Source of the DNA: Pseudomonadota bacterium
Lineage (GTDB): Bacteria > Pseudomonadota > Gammaproteobacteria > Burkholderiales > Rhodocyclaceae
Length of the DNA: 27,974 nt
Reading direction: 5' to 3'
Assembly: GCA_021811225.1 (NCBI GenBank)
Contig: JAJZPJ010000003.1
Location: 9,070-37,043, forward strand
Below the pieces are notes generated by a model. It searched no databases. It had not been told where the DNA came from and was given only the letters and a program-made list of their open reading frames with translations. The position numbers were made by a program, and so were the translations under genes. The stretch's first letter is position 1. Each line of letters begins with the position of its first letter. Shown here piece by piece: positions 1 to 7,810 of this stretch.

Positions 1-453
1 GATGCCCGAAGCCAGTCCGAACAGGCCGCCGGCGATTTCTTCGGAGTGGAGGGATGGTTGCAAGAGCAGAGCCACACCGACGAAACCTGCAACGACCGCG
101 GCAAACAGCAACGGCCGCACCCGCTGGCGCCGCCAGAAGGCGAGCAGCAGCGCCAGAAACAGCGGCGAAGTGTAGTTCAGGGTCACCGCGGTGGCCAGCG
201 GGATCGCGCTGATGGCGTAGAAATACATGAGCAGCGAGATGAAGCCCGAACCGCCGCGGAGCAGATGCACGCGCCAATGCGGCGTGCGCAGGGAGAGCCC
301 GGCAAAACGCACGTAGGCGAGCATCAGCAGCAGGGCGACGAAGCCACGGTAGAACACCAGTTCGGCGGCAGAAAACTGCGCACTGCCGAGCTTGACGCAG
401 ACACCCATGCAGGCGAACAGCAGGCCCGCGACGACCATCCAGAGGGATTGCAT
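1..453 (-). CDS. EamA/DMT-family membrane transporter, N-terminal half (runs off the window)
   Basis: An open minus-strand frame begins at the ATG at 453 and reads 151 codons to the window edge with no stop, so the gene is partial. The product starts MQSLWMVVAGLLFACMG and alternates hydrophobic helices with short charged loops, giving about four or five membrane spans in this part. The pattern of a first helix with CMGVCVKLG, a following E-L-V-F-Y-R-G and a later T-A-V-T-L-N-Y-T-S-P-L-F is typical of drug/metabolite (EamA) transporters, which export small metabolites through the inner membrane. The substrate cannot be told. It lies 48 bases downstream of the Rieske gene on the same strand and may be co-transcribed. 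I see no clear Shine-Dalgarno sequence. Confidence 0.8.
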   Translation of the reverse strand, partial: MQSLWMVVAGLLFACMGVCVKLGSAQFSAAELVFYRGFVALLLMLAYVRFAGLSLRTPHWRVHLLRGGSGFISLLMYFYAISAIPLATAVTLNYTSPLFLALLLAFWRRQRVRPLLFAAVVAGFVGVALLLQPSLHSEEIAGGLFGLASGI

Positions 454-501
454 AACTGAGGGTCAGCGATCAGTCGGGAAGAGGAAGCGTCTTACCCGCC
501 A

Positions 502-1626
502 TCACTCATCGCTATCGATATGGGGGCCGATGATGCGCCGGTAGAACTCGTGGAAGTGCTGCATGCCGTCTTCCAGCGGCGACTGGTAGGGGCCGGCCTG
601 GCTCAACCCCTCGCGCAGCAGGGCAAGGCGGCCGCGGTCCATGCGCTCGGCGATGTCGTCGTCCTCGATCGCAGTCTCCATGTAGGCGGCCTGCTCGGCC
701 TCGATGAATTCGCGCTCGAACAGCGCGATATCCTCGGGATAGTAGAACTCGACCACGTTCAGCGTCTTGTCCACCGCCTGCGGGATCAACGTCGACACCA
801 CCAGCACGTGCGGATACCACTCGACCATGATGTTCGGATAATAGGTGAGCCACAATGCGCCGTTCTTCGGGCGCTCACCCCGATAAGAATCGAGCACCGC
901 TCGCTGCCAGCGCTCGTAAGCCTTGGAGCCGGACTTTGCGAGCGAGGAAATGCCGACGCGCTGCACCGAGTACCACTGGCCGAACTGCCAGCTCAGTTCG
1001 TCGCAGTCGACGAACTTGCCCAGCCCCGGGTGATAGGGAACGACGTGGTAATCCTCGAGGTAGACCTCGATGAAGGTCTTCCAGTTGTAATTGCAGGAAT
1101 GCAGCTCGACCCGGTCCAGCTTGTAACCGGAAAAGCCGAATTCGTCGGCGACCGACAAGCCGGCAAGATCGTTTTGCGCCCGACGCGGTCCGCGAAACAG
1201 CAGACCGTTCCAGTTTTCCAGGCGCTGGCGGTCGAGATTGAGGCAGGGATTGTCAGGAAAGTGCGGCGCGCCGAGCAAGCGGCCGCTGCCGTCATAGGTC
1301 CAGCGGTGAATCGGACAGACGATATTCCTGACTTTGCCCGAGCCCTGCAGCATGATAGCCTGGCGATGGCGGCAGACGTTGGACAACAGGTCGATACCGT
1401 CCTCTTGGCGCACCAGCAATTTGGCATGATCGAGCCATTCCAGACTGCGATAATCGAGCGTCTCGGGCACCATCAACTCGTGACCGACATAACCCGGACC
1501 CTGCGCGAACAGCAACCGTTTCTCCAGCTCGAACAGCTTCTCGTCGAAATACCAGGACACCGGCAATTGCGAAGCCGCCGATGCTCGGCGCGCCGCAACC
1601 GTCGCACGGTAAACTTTGTTGCTCAT
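502..1626 (-). CDS. Rieske-type aromatic ring-hydroxylating oxygenase, alpha subunit-like
   Basis: The product is 374 aa from the ATG at 1626; an in-frame TTG three codons upstream (1635) is a possible alternative. The N-terminal Rieske domain carries the 2Fe-2S ligands C85-x-H87 and C104-x2-H107 (CRH and CPIH). The C-terminal catalytic domain shows N181-W-K and D192-Y-H194-x4-H199, matching the mononuclear iron site with its bridging Asp. Family members hydroxylate or demethylate aromatic or other cyclic substrates with electrons from a reductase. No reductase, ferredoxin or beta subunit lies nearby, so the substrate and electron donor are unknown. It is divergent from xseB. From memory, related betaproteobacteria keep a Rieske protein in this spot, which suggests a housekeeping rather than catabolic role; that is inference. 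Confidence 0.87.
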   Translation of the reverse strand: MSNKVYRATVAARRASAASQLPVSWYFDEKLFELEKRLLFAQGPGYVGHELMVPETLDYRSLEWLDHAKLLVRQEDGIDLLSNVCRHRQAIMLQGSGKVRNIVCPIHRWTYDGSGRLLGAPHFPDNPCLNLDRQRLENWNGLLFRGPRRAQNDLAGLSVADEFGFSGYKLDRVELHSCNYNWKTFIEVYLEDYHVVPYHPGLGKFVDCDELSWQFGQWYSVQRVGISSLAKSGSKAYERWQRAVLDSYRGERPKNGALWLTYYPNIMVEWYPHVLVVSTLIPQAVDKTLNVVEFYYPEDIALFEREFIEAEQAAYMETAIEDDDIAERMDRGRLALLREGLSQAGPYQSPLEDGMQHFHEFYRRIIGPHIDSDE

Positions 1627-1664
1627 AACGCCCAAGCCATAAAAAAATCGGAAACCGGAAAACC

Positions 1665-1676
1665 TATAAGTATAAT
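1665..1676 (+). promoter_or_regulatory. Candidate -10 elements for the xseB-ispA-dxs operon
   Basis: Two tandem AT-rich hexamers, TATAAG and a perfect TATAAT (1671-1676), lie in the divergent gap between the Rieske gene and xseB. No good -35 match sits 16-18 bases upstream, only an A-rich run at 1641-1647. The call rests on the -10 alone. On the minus strand the same bases give TATACT, so the element could instead serve the Rieske gene. Confidence 0.35.
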
Positions 1677-1796
1677 CTACCCATTCTGACGAGGGCCGCC
1701 GGACAGGCAGATTTGACCTCGGCCGTCACGATAAGTTACTTTGCTCCATGTCTTTCAGCGTCATCCATCACCCTGCCGCGCACCCCCGATCAAACC

Positions 1797-2039
1797 ATGG
1801 GCAAAACCAGTCACCCGCCGGTTTCGTTTGAAGCCGCTCTCGCCGAGTTGGAGGCGATCGTCCGGGAGATGGAGGCAGGGCAATTGCCGCTCGAACAATC
1901 GCTCGCCGCCTTTGAACGCGGGACGGCTTTGCTCAAGCATTGCCAGGCGGCTCTCGGCGCTGCCGAGCAGAAGTTGCAGATCCTCGAAGCCGGACAGCTG
2001 GCTGACTTCCCGGCCGGCAATCCGGCTGCGCAGGAGTAG
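1797..2039 (+). CDS. xseB: Exodeoxyribonuclease VII small subunit
   Basis: The product is 80 aa from the ATG at 1797, the usual size for XseB. The frame stays open upstream to 1713, but that extension is low-complexity and unlike the family. The family core is present: S-F-E-A-A-L-A-E-L-E-A-I-V near residues 10-22, a G-Q-L-P-L-E-Q-S-L turn, then an F-E-R-G helix and a K-L-Q-I-L end. XseB pairs with the large subunit XseA to degrade single-stranded DNA to oligonucleotides. xseA is not in the window. As in many proteobacteria the gene heads an operon with ispA (4-base gap) and dxs; the functional link to isoprenoids is unclear. The Shine-Dalgarno sequence is weak. Confidence 0.93.
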   Translation: MGKTSHPPVSFEAALAELEAIVREMEAGQLPLEQSLAAFERGTALLKHCQAALGAAEQKLQILEAGQLADFPAGNPAAQE

Positions 2040-2043
2040 CCCG

Positions 2044-2925
2044 ATGGATTTCGCCGCCTGGATGGAATCGATCCAGCAGCGCACCGAGGCCGGCCTCGAC
2101 CAACGGCTCCCCGCCACCGCTCCGCAACGCCTGCACCAGGCGATGCGCTACGCCGCGCTGGGCGGTGGCAAGCGCGTTCGCCCCCTGCTCTGCCACGCCG
2201 CCGGCGAGCTTTGCGGCGCCCAGACCGATCGGCTCGACGTCGCCGCCGCCGCGGTCGAGCTGATCCACATCTACTCCCTGGTGCATGACGACTTGCCCTG
2301 CATGGACGACGACGTCCTGCGCCGAGGCAAGCCGACCTGTCACGTCGAATTCGACCAGGCCACCGCGCTCCTGGTCGGCGACGCGCTGCAGGCGCTTGCT
2401 TTCCAGTTGCTCGCCGAACATCAGCTCGCCGACGACCCCAGACGCCAGCTGGCCATGATCGCCAGCCTCGCCCGGGCGGCGGGTTCGCGCGGCATGGCCG
2501 GCGGCCAGGCGATCGACCTCGCCGCGGTGGGCCGGACGCTGACGCTGGAAGAACTGGAATTCATGCACATCCACAAGACCGGCGCCTTGATCCGCGCCGC
2601 CTGCCTGCTCGGCGCCCATTGCGGCGCGCCCATGCCCGAGGCGTCGCTCGCGGGACTCGACCGCTACGCCAAATTTTCCGGCCTGCTCTTCCAGGTGATC
2701 GACGACATTCTCGACGCCGAAGCAACGACCGCGACGCTGGGCAAGACCGCCGGCAAGGACGCCGCCCGGAACAAGCCCACCTACGTCAGCCTTCTGGGTC
2801 TCACCCGCGCCAAGGAGACCGCCGCCGAACTGTGCGCCGCGGCCCACGACGCCCTCGCACCCTTCGGCGCGACGGCGCGGCGCCTGCACGAGCTCACCGA
2901 TTTCATCGTCCGCCGCAGCTTCTGA
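2044..2925 (+). CDS. ispA: Farnesyl diphosphate synthase (polyprenyl synthetase)
   Basis: The product is 293 aa and condenses IPP with DMAPP and GPP to make farnesyl diphosphate, precursor of ubiquinone and undecaprenyl carriers. Both aspartate-rich metal-binding motifs are present: DDLPCMDDD at residues 82-90, followed by RRG, and DDILD at 220-224. The GGGKRVRP segment (about 40-47) binds IPP. The C-terminus ends with the family-typical arginines (R-R-S-F). The ATG at 2044 follows the xseB stop by 4 bases, and dxs begins 8 bases after its own stop, so the three genes look like one transcript. The first motif has the two-residue insertion (DDxxxxD) usual in bacterial short-chain enzymes. Confidence 0.96.
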   Translation: MDFAAWMESIQQRTEAGLDQRLPATAPQRLHQAMRYAALGGGKRVRPLLCHAAGELCGAQTDRLDVAAAAVELIHIYSLVHDDLPCMDDDVLRRGKPTCHVEFDQATALLVGDALQALAFQLLAEHQLADDPRRQLAMIASLARAAGSRGMAGGQAIDLAAVGRTLTLEELEFMHIHKTGALIRAACLLGAHCGAPMPEASLAGLDRYAKFSGLLFQVIDDILDAEATTATLGKTAGKDAARNKPTYVSLLGLTRAKETAAELCAAAHDALAPFGATARRLHELTDFIVRRSF

Positions 2926-2933
2926 CCGACCTC

Positions 2934-4817
2934 ATGCCCGCCACGCCGCTGCTCGACACCATCAATTCACCTGTTGCGCTGCGCCAGCTCGCGCGCGACG
3001 ACCTGGCCCAGCTCGCCGTCGAATTGCGTTCGTTCCTGATCGAATCGGTGGCCAAAACCGGCGGCCACCTGTCCTCGAATCTCGGCACCATCGAGCTCAC
3101 CATCGCGCTGCACTACGTCTTCGACACGCCCCATGACCGCCTGGTCTGGGATGTCGGCCACCAGACCTATGCCCACAAGGTGCTCACCGGGCGCCGCGCC
3201 GGCATGGCCAAATTGCGCATGCAAGGCGGCATTTCCGGCTTTCCCCGGCGCAGCGAGAGCGAGTACGACACCTTCGGCGTCGGCCATTCCTCGACCTCGA
3301 TCTCGGCGGCACTGGGCATGGCCGTGGCCGCGCGCGACAAGGGCGAGGCGCGCAACGTCGTGGCGATCATCGGCGACGGGGCGATGTCCGCAGGCATGGC
3401 CTTCGAAGCGCTCAACAACGCCGGCGTCGTCGATGCCAACCTGCTGGTGATCCTGAACGACAACGACATGTCGATCTCGCCGCCGGTGGGCGCTCTCAAC
3501 CGATATCTGGCGCGACTGTTTTCCGGCCGCACCTTCAACGCCGCCCGCCGCGCCGGCGAGAAGGTGCTCTCCTCGCTGCCCACGGTGCTGGAATTCGCCA
3601 AGCGCGCCGAGGAGCACGTGAAGGGCATGCTCACCCCCGGCACCCTGTTCGAGGAGCTCGGCTTCAATTACATCGGCCCGATCGACGGCCACGACCTGTC
3701 TTCCTTGATCCCGACATTGCAGAACCTGAAGGCGCTGAAAGGGCCGCAGTTCCTCCACGTCATCACCAAGAAGGGCCAGGGCTACAAGCTGGCCGAGGCC
3801 GATCCGGTGCTCTACCACGGCGTCTCGAAGTTCGATACCGCCGACGGCATCCTGGCGGGCAAGTCCGGCAAGCTCACCTATACGCAAATATTCGGCGACT
3901 GGCTGTGCGACATGGCGGCGGCCGATCTGCGTCTCGTCGGCATCACCCCGGCGATGCGCGAGGGCTCGGGACTGGTCCGCTTCGCCCAGGAATATCCGGG
4001 GCGCTATCACGACGTCGGCATCGCCGAGCAGCACGCCCTCTCCTTCGCCGCGGGCCTGGCCTGCGAAGGCATGAAACCGGTGGTGGCGATCTACTCGACC
4101 TTCCTGCAGCGCGCCTACGACCAGTTGATCCACGACATCGCCCTGCAGAACCTGCCGGTGCTGCTGGCCATCGACCGCGGCGGCCTGGTCGGCGCCGACG
4201 GTGCCACCCACAACGGCGCCTTCGATCTGTCCTACCTCGCCTGCATCCCCAACATGCTGGTGATGGCGCCGGCGGACGAGAACGAATGCCGCAAGATGCT
4301 CACCACCGGCTTCCGCCACGAAGGCCCCAGCGCGGTGCGCTATCCGCGCGGCTCGGGTCCGGGCGTCGCCCTGGAAGCCGGGCTCGACGGCCTGCCCATC
4401 GGCCGCGGCGAACTGCGCCGGCGAGGCAAACGCGTCGCCCTGCTGGCCTTCGGCAGCATGCTGGCCCCGGCGCTTGAGGCTGCCGGGGAGCTCGATGCCA
4501 GCGTCGCCAACATGCGCTTCATCAAGCCGCTCGATGCCGATCTGGTGCGCGAGCTGGCCAGCACCCACGATCTACTGGTGAGCATCGAGGAAAACGCCCT
4601 GATCGGCGGCGCCGGTTCGGAGGTGGCGCGCAGTCTGGCGCAACAGGGCCTCGTCACGCCGCTCTTGCGCCTGGGACTGCCCGACCGCTTCATCGATCAG
4701 GGCGATTCGATGCAGCTTCTGGCGCAGCTCGGCCTCGACGCGCCCGGAATTGCGGGCAGCGTAAAGGCGGCACTGGCAAACTTGAGCGATTTAGTCGGGA
4801 ATGTTAATATGCGCTGA
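2934..4817 (+). CDS. dxs: 1-deoxy-D-xylulose-5-phosphate synthase
   Basis: The product is 627 aa, a usual DXS length, starting MPATPLLDTINSP at the ATG at 2934. It is a thiamine diphosphate enzyme that joins pyruvate and glyceraldehyde 3-phosphate, the first and flux-setting step of the MEP pathway. Visible landmarks are H-L-S-S-N-L-G, W-D-V-G-H-Q-T-Y, F-G-V-G-H-S-S-T-S, the thiamine site G-D-G-A-M-S-A-G-M followed by N-D-N-D-M-S-I-S, and the second-domain D-V-G-I-A-E-Q-H-A. The frame is open upstream into ispA, but the family N-terminus fits this start. A likely folE2 promoter lies inside its last codons. Confidence 0.96.
   Translation: MPATPLLDTINSPVALRQLARDDLAQLAVELRSFLIESVAKTGGHLSSNLGTIELTIALHYVFDTPHDRLVWDVGHQTYAHKVLTGRRAGMAKLRMQGGISGFPRRSESEYDTFGVGHSSTSISAALGMAVAARDKGEARNVVAIIGDGAMSAGMAFEALNNAGVVDANLLVILNDNDMSISPPVGALNRYLARLFSGRTFNAARRAGEKVLSSLPTVLEFAKRAEEHVKGMLTPGTLFEELGFNYIGPIDGHDLSSLIPTLQNLKALKGPQFLHVITKKGQGYKLAEADPVLYHGVSKFDTADGILAGKSGKLTYTQIFGDWLCDMAAADLRLVGITPAMREGSGLVRFAQEYPGRYHDVGIAEQHALSFAAGLACEGMKPVVAIYSTFLQRAYDQLIHDIALQNLPVLLAIDRGGLVGADGATHNGAFDLSYLACIPNMLVMAPADENECRKMLTTGFRHEGPSAVRYPRGSGPGVALEAGLDGLPIGRGELRRRGKRVALLAFGSMLAPALEAAGELDASVANMRFIKPLDADLVRELASTHDLLVSIEENALIGGAGSEVARSLAQQGLVTPLLRLGLPDRFIDQGDSMQLLAQLGLDAPGIAGSVKAALANLSDLVGNVNMR
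4782..4810 (+). promoter_or_regulatory. Candidate sigma-70 promoter for folE2 inside the dxs end
   Basis: TTGAGC (4782-4787) and TAATAT (4805-4810) are spaced by exactly 17 bases, each matching four of six consensus positions. They overlap the last codons of dxs and would start transcription near 4817, about 53 bases before folE2. The strength is moderate and the call is by inspection only. Confidence 0.4.
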
Positions 4818-4869
4818 ATTCGGTGGTGTCGCGCCCGACGCGTCCCCCTTTCCACCAGGAGCGCAGCCC

Positions 4870-5673
4870 ATGAACAGCAGAGATCCTATGGCCATCGCAG
4901 ACGTACAAGGAAGTCCCGATTCCCGGCAACTGCCGATCAACAAGGTCGGCATCAAGAGCATCCGTCACCCGGTGAAGGTGCTCGATCGGAGCGGCGGCGT
5001 GCAATACACCGTCGCGGTGTTCAATATGTACGTCGGCCTGCCGCACAATTTCAAGGGCACCCACATGTCGCGCTTCGTGGAGATCCTGAACGCCAACGAG
5101 CGCGAGATTTCGGTCGAGAACTTCGAGAGCATGCTGAGGGAGATGGTGCGCCTGCTGGAGGCTGAAACCGGCCAGATCGAGATCGACTTCCCCTATTTCA
5201 TCAACAAGGAAGCGCCGGTTTCCAAGGTGAAGAGCCTGATGGACTATCAGGTCAGATTCGTCGGCGAAATATTGCCCGGCGGCGAGTACCGCCAGACCAC
5301 CAAGGTGGTGGCGCCGGTCACCAGCCTGTGCCCTTGCTCGAAAAAGATTTCAGAACGCGGCGCCCACAATCAGCGTTCGCACGTCACGGTCACCGCGACC
5401 ACCAACGCCTTCGTCTGGATCGAGGATCTGGTGCAGATGATCGAGGGCCAGGCCTCCTGCGAACTGTACGGTCTGCTGAAGCGCCCGGACGAGAAGTTCG
5501 TCACCGAGCGCGCCTACGACAACCCCAAATTCGTCGAGGACATGGTGCGCGACGTCGCCGGCATCCTCAACGCCGACCCGCGGATCGACGCTTACGTGGT
5601 CGAATCGGAAAACTTCGAGTCGATCCACAACCACTCCGCCTACGCCCTGATCGAGCGTGACAAGCGCCTGTGA
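4870..5673 (+). CDS. folE2: GTP cyclohydrolase FolE2 (type IB)
   Basis: The product is 267 aa. The ATG at 4870 is chosen because AGGAG (4857-4861) sits 8 bases upstream; a second in-frame ATG at 4888 is less favoured. FolE2 converts GTP to 7,8-dihydroneopterin triphosphate, first step of folate synthesis and also of the queuosine branch. Family hallmarks are the L-C-P-C-S-K stretch with C154 and C156, S-E-R-G-A-H-N-Q-R at 161-169, and the C-terminal E-S-E-N-F-E-S-I-H-N-H. Unlike zinc-dependent FolE, this type tolerates other metals. It follows dxs but probably has its own promoter, and it ends before a strong terminator. Confidence 0.96.
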   Translation: MNSRDPMAIADVQGSPDSRQLPINKVGIKSIRHPVKVLDRSGGVQYTVAVFNMYVGLPHNFKGTHMSRFVEILNANEREISVENFESMLREMVRLLEAETGQIEIDFPYFINKEAPVSKVKSLMDYQVRFVGEILPGGEYRQTTKVVAPVTSLCPCSKKISERGAHNQRSHVTVTATTNAFVWIEDLVQMIEGQASCELYGLLKRPDEKFVTERAYDNPKFVEDMVRDVAGILNADPRIDAYVVESENFESIHNHSAYALIERDKRL

Positions 5674-5697
5674 CCCCACCCCCATCTGGCGCGCATG

Positions 5698-5723
5698 AAA
5701 AAGGGGCCTTCCGGCCCCTTTTT
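5698..5723. terminator. Bidirectional intrinsic terminator between folE2 and rplS
   Basis: A perfect GGGGCC/GGCCCC stem (5703-5708 with 5713-5718) has a TTCC loop, a flanking A5 on the left and T5 on the right. Read either way it is a GC hairpin followed by a T run, so it can end both folE2 and the rpsP-rplS operon. Confidence 0.92.
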
Positions 5724-5737
5724 CATTGCAGCTGCGC

Positions 5738-6103
5738 TCAGGATTTCTTTCTGGCGAGCTTTTCCTTGATCCGCGCCGACTTGCCGGAACGCTCGCGCAG
5801 ATAGTAGAGCTTGGCGCGGCGGACATCGCCGCGGCGCTTCACCTCGATGCTGGCGATCAGCGGCGAGTAGCTCTGAAAGGTACGCTCGACGCCTTCGCCG
5901 GCGGAAATCTTGCGGACGATGAAGCTGGAATTGAGGCCACGGTTCCGCTTGGCGATGACCACGCCCTCGTAGGCCTGGTTACGCTCGCGGGTGCCCTCCT
6001 TCACCTTCACCTGGACGACGACGGTGTCGCCCGGGGCGAAGTCGGGAATGGTCTTGTCCAAGCGGGCAATTTCTTCCTGCTCGAGTTGCTGTATCAGGTT
6101 CAT
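5738..6103 (-). CDS. rplS: 50S ribosomal protein bL19
   Basis: The product is 121 aa, normal for bL19, which sits at the 30S-50S interface. Recognisable segments include the start MNLIQQLEQEEIARLDKTIP, F-A-P-G-D-T-V-V-V, the R-N-R-G-L-N-S-S-F-I-V-R-K block, and the Y-L-R-E-R-S-G-K-S-A-R-I-K-E tail. AAGGAG overlapping the last codons of trmD provides its ribosome-binding site, and trmD ends only 6 bases upstream. It is the last gene of the rpsP-rimM-trmD-rplS operon and is followed by the shared terminator. Confidence 0.98.
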   Translation of the reverse strand: MNLIQQLEQEEIARLDKTIPDFAPGDTVVVQVKVKEGTRERNQAYEGVVIAKRNRGLNSSFIVRKISAGEGVERTFQSYSPLIASIEVKRRGDVRRAKLYYLRERSGKSARIKEKLARKKS

Positions 6104-6109
6104 GGTTTG

Positions 6110-6934
6110 CTACTCCTTCTGGTCATGGCCTTTGGCCGTTCGCGCAGAGCAGGGATACTGATGCGCGCGCTTTTTTTGCTGCTCCAACTCCCGCCGGAAT
6201 TCCTCCAGCAGGCTTGATTCTTCCGGACTCAGCTGCCGCGCCGCGATCAATTCAGGGCGCCGCAGCCAAGTCCGCCCCAGCGCCTGCTTCAGGCGCCAGC
6301 GCCGTATTCTCTCATGGTTGCCCGACAACAGCACTTCGGGCACCGGCATACCCTGGTAGTCCTCCGGCCGCGTGTAGTGCGGACAGTCGAGCAAGCCGTC
6401 GGCGAACGACTCTTCGAGCGCCGAGTCGGCGTCGTTCAGGGCTCCCGGCAGCCGCCGCACCGCCGCATCGATCAGCGCCAGCGCGGCGATTTCGCCGCCG
6501 GAGAGAACGAAATCGCCGAGCGACAGTTCCTCATCGACGCAGCGCGCGATCAGACGCTCATCGACGCCCTCGTAGCGCCCGCACAGCAGGATCGCTCCGC
6601 TCGAACCCGATAAGCGCGCCACCCGCGCGTCGGTCAGCGGTCTGCCTTGCGGCGACAGGTAGATCACCTGCGTCTGCGCCTCGCCCAAAGTACGCCGCCG
6701 GTCCCTGGCCGCGGCGATCGCCTGCTCCAACGGCTGCGCCAGCATCACCATGCCCGGCCCGCCGCCGTAAGGCCGATCATCGACCGTCCGGTGATTGTCC
6801 TGCGCAAACTCGCGCGGGTTCCAGCATTCGAGCCGCCATAGGCCGCGTTCCAGCGCCCGCCTCGTGATGCCCGACTGCGTCACCGCGGCGAACATCTCCG
6901 GAAACAGCGTGATGACGTCGAAGTCCAGGCTCAC
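6110..6934 (-). CDS. trmD: tRNA (guanine-37-N1) methyltransferase
   Basis: I assign a GTG start at 6934 that overlaps the rimM stop as GTGA, giving 274 aa; the frame is open further upstream but without a better start. TrmD methylates G37 next to the anticodon using SAM and prevents +1 frameshifting. The trefoil-knot SPOUT core is visible: L-F-P-E-M-F near the N-terminus, P-Y-G-G-G-P-G-M, L-C-G-R-Y-E-G-V-D-E-R and S-L-G-D-F-V-L-S-G-G-E, then the P-H-Y-T-R-P region of the C-terminal tRNA-binding domain. The C-terminus has a charged tail of roughly 20 residues beyond the usual end, which also houses the rplS ribosome-binding site. Confidence 0.96.
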   Translation of the reverse strand: MSLDFDVITLFPEMFAAVTQSGITRRALERGLWRLECWNPREFAQDNHRTVDDRPYGGGPGMVMLAQPLEQAIAAARDRRRTLGEAQTQVIYLSPQGRPLTDARVARLSGSSGAILLCGRYEGVDERLIARCVDEELSLGDFVLSGGEIAALALIDAAVRRLPGALNDADSALEESFADGLLDCPHYTRPEDYQGMPVPEVLLSGNHERIRRWRLKQALGRTWLRRPELIAARQLSPEESSLLEEFRRELEQQKKRAHQYPCSARTAKGHDQKE

Positions 6935-7437
6935 CAGTCCGCACCCCAAGCGACGCGGATCACGCCGCTGCCGACATCGACATCCTTCACCACCTGGGCC
7001 ACGAAGGGCAGCAGCCGCTCTTGTTCACCGGCGCGCACGCAGAGCACTTCGTGCGCGCCGCTGGAGAGAAGCGCCGCCACTCGGCCGAGCCGCACCCCTT
7101 CCTCATTGACCACTTCCAGACCGACCAGGTCGGCCCAATAATATTCGTCCGCGGCGTTTTCCGGCAACGCCTCCCGCGGCGAGCCGATGTAATAGCCGTC
7201 GATCGCTTCGGCGGCGTCGCGGCCTTCGACGCCGGCGAGCTTGGCGATCAGACCCCTGCCGTGCGCGGCTGCCTGCTGCAGTGCGTAGGGCCGCCATTCG
7301 GTATCGGCGGCATCGGGCTGTGCCGCCAGCCACCACTGCGGCATTTCGCTCCAGGCGTCCGGTTCATCCCCGAAGGGGTGAACCTTGACCCAACCCTGCA
7401 CGCCGAACGGGGCAACGATGCGGCCCAGGACGATCAT
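6931..7437 (-). CDS. rimM: 16S rRNA processing/ribosome maturation factor RimM
   Basis: The product is 168 aa from the ATG at 7437, chosen because M-I-V-L-G-R-I-V-A-P-F-G-V-Q-G-W-V-K-V is the standard RimM opening; the frame is open upstream but that part is the antisense of rpsP. The N-terminal half is the RimM barrel. The C-terminal half, starting around Y-Y-W-A-D-L-V-G-L-E-V, is the PRC barrel that binds ribosomal protein S19 during 30S head maturation. It lies 28 bases downstream of rpsP and overlaps trmD by four bases, so translation is probably coupled. Confidence 0.95.
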   Translation of the reverse strand: MIVLGRIVAPFGVQGWVKVHPFGDEPDAWSEMPQWWLAAQPDAADTEWRPYALQQAAAHGRGLIAKLAGVEGRDAAEAIDGYYIGSPREALPENAADEYYWADLVGLEVVNEEGVRLGRVAALLSSGAHEVLCVRAGEQERLLPFVAQVVKDVDVGSGVIRVAWGADW

Positions 7438-7465
7438 GCCAGCCCCGGACGGCTTCGTTCGGCCC

Positions 7466-7729
7466 TCAGACGGCAGCGGCAGCCTTGGGCGTGCCGAACT
7501 GCTTGACCAGGCGCGCCGCGGTCGGCGACAGCTGGGCGCCATGGCCCTGCCAGTAGGCGAGACGCTCCAAATCCACGCGCAGAGCGGTCTCCGCACCGGC
7601 CGCGACCGGATTGTAGAAGCCGATGCGCTCGACAAAGCGACCGTCGCGGCGATTGCGCGAATCGGTCACCACCATGTTGTAGAAGGGACGCTTCTTGGCG
7701 CCGCTTCGGGCGAGACGGATGACAACCAT
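7466..7729 (-). CDS. rpsP: 30S ribosomal protein bS16
   Basis: The product is 87 aa, the normal size. M-V-V-I-R-L-A-R-S-G-A-K-K-R-P-F-Y, the D-S-R-N-R-R-D-G-R-F-V-E-R-I-G-F-Y-N-P block and L-S-P-T-A-A-R-L-V-K are the family signature. bS16 is an early 30S assembly protein. It is the first gene of the rpsP-rimM-trmD-rplS operon and has a plausible promoter about 35 bases upstream. The C-terminus ends in an Ala-rich stretch, which is common in this family. Confidence 0.98.
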   Translation of the reverse strand: MVVIRLARSGAKKRPFYNMVVTDSRNRRDGRFVERIGFYNPVAAGAETALRVDLERLAYWQGHGAQLSPTAARLVKQFGTPKAAAAV

Positions 7730-7762
7730 TTCTCGGTACCTGGATTCTGGAAAAAGTCGGTG

Positions 7763-7791
7763 AGTATAGTCGGAAACCGGGTCAAAAACAA
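7763..7791 (-). promoter_or_regulatory. Candidate promoter of the rpsP operon
   Basis: Read on the minus strand, TTGTTT (7786-7791) and TATACT (7763-7768) are separated by 17 bases. Transcription would start near 7756, about 27 bases before the rpsP ATG. A TTGACC also occurs here but is only 11 bases from the -10. Confidence 0.55.
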
Positions 7792-7810
7792 TACCATGTG
7801 AACCGGCAGG

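Noticed and set aside
46..459. A 137-codon plus-strand open frame at the window start
   Set aside because: Gln/Arg/His-rich antisense of the transporter gene, which has coherent membrane helices.
4796..4815. A possible Zur-type zinc box before folE2
   Set aside because: AATGTTAATAT looks like half of such a site, but the other half of the palindrome is missing.
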